Shown in pieces: positions 19,930 to 20,216 of a stretch of DNA of 20,216 nt (within the stretch, counting starts at the first letter, position 1; each line of letters starts with the position of its first letter). The stretch covers positions 1 to 20,216 of the IMG/VR virus record IMGVR_UViG_3300009011_000064. The stretch is one strand, 5' to 3'. The stretch comes from a virus. The translations under genes were made by a program, and so were the position numbers. The notes under the pieces are model-generated. The model saw nothing but the letters and a program-made list of their open reading frames with translations, did not search any database and had not been told where the DNA came from.

Positions 19930-20216
19930 TGGCCGGGATACCGCAGGCTTGGCTGGATGAACTGAACGACCGATTCGCTCTGGTCACTGATCCCGAGGGG
20001 CGCGCGGCTGTGCTCGACGAGATGGCCTATGCAGCCCATCGTCGCCGAGAGGTTGCGGAGGAGAACCTGGTAGACATGCTGGAACTTACGGAATCGGCGA
20101 GGGCGTGGGCGCTGCTCGAGCACGAGGAGGCTTGGCACATTGGCCTTTTTCAATACGAGGGTTGGGTAGATCGCGAGCCAGGACGGATCGTGGTCGGCAG
20201 GGCGCCGGGGAAGGGG
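19926..20216 (+). CDS. Second gene of the SOS unit, unknown function (3' end outside the window)
   Basis: ATG 19926 overlaps the preceding stop (ATGA); a second ATG follows at once. The frame stays open for 97 codons to the window edge. The visible protein starts [20 protein letters not shown], then [20 protein letters not shown] and [17 protein letters not shown], and continues [17 protein letters not shown]. It is helical and acidic with a glutamate-rich centre; no signal peptide or catalytic motif is evident. Synonymous coding style matches its neighbours. Function unknown; coupling to the LexA-regulated gene implies DNA-damage induction. Confidence 0.7.
   Translation, partial: MMAGIPQAWLDELNDRFALVTDPEGRAAVLDEMAYAAHRRREVAEENLVDMLELTESARAWALLEHEEAWHIGLFQYEGWVDREPGRIVVGRAPGKG

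Noticed and set aside
1-20216. tRNA gene or attachment site within the window
   Set aside because: I saw no cloverleaf-like sequence and no integrase; the few non-coding gaps are accounted for by hairpins, ribosome sites and the SOS promoter.

Overview
The window looks like the tail, host-recognition and lysis part of a lambda/HK97-type siphovirus prophage. The host is probably Pseudomonas (P. putida/fluorescens type). That assignment rests on the GC-rich coding, the resemblance of the proteins to Pseudomonas prophage tail proteins, and a CTGT-N8-ACAG LexA box; no host gene is complete enough to settle it. Every gene I accept is on the + strand, densely packed, often with ATGA/GTGA/TAATG start-stop overlaps. 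No gap between genes exceeds 300 bases. I see no tRNA, rRNA, CRISPR array, insertion sequence, integrase or attachment site.

The layout follows lambda's tail operon (Z-U-V-G-T-H-M-L-K-I-J). First comes the 3' end of an HK97-gp10/Z-like tail completion protein (to 260), then a DUF3168/U-like tail terminator (253-639), the tail tube protein (695-1195), and the G and T chaperone frames (1236-1816). G and T are joined by a lambda-type GGGAAAG -1 frameshift site in exactly the right phase. A small exported protein follows (1863-2273) with its own terminator, in the slot where HK97 carries its gp15 moron. Then come the 1127-aa tape measure (2330-5713), M (5713-6063), L with the four-Cys Fe-S pattern (6099-6800), K with JAMM and NlpC/P60 domains (6804-7586), and I with a beta-grasp-like N-terminus and a membrane region (7583-8167).

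A giant J-type tail tip protein (8222-17500, 3092 aa, nearly half the window) follows. Its middle is a mosaic of internally duplicated cassettes: an 80-aa 'LWID...W' unit four times, two types of jelly-roll-like module twice each in the order A-B-B-A, a third beta module, coiled-coil linkers, a DUF1983 domain and a unique 118-aa tip. Three small proteins follow: a conserved post-fiber protein, an XkdW-like 56-aa protein that starts at TTG inside its neighbour, and a 72-aa unknown.

The lysis module is a cell-wall hydrolase (18372-18818), an i-spanin (18815-19324) and an o-spanin nested inside it (19044-19280); no holin is visible. After a 74-aa unknown (19338-19562), the region ends with a LexA-controlled promoter driving at least two translationally coupled genes of unknown function, the second cut by the window end.

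Five gene boundaries carry the same device, a GC-rich hairpin plus U-tract running straight into the next Shine-Dalgarno. This suggests the late transcript must be antiterminated, or is deliberately attenuated or processed between cassettes. The least explained parts are the exported moron, the modular J protein and the SOS-controlled pair at the right end.
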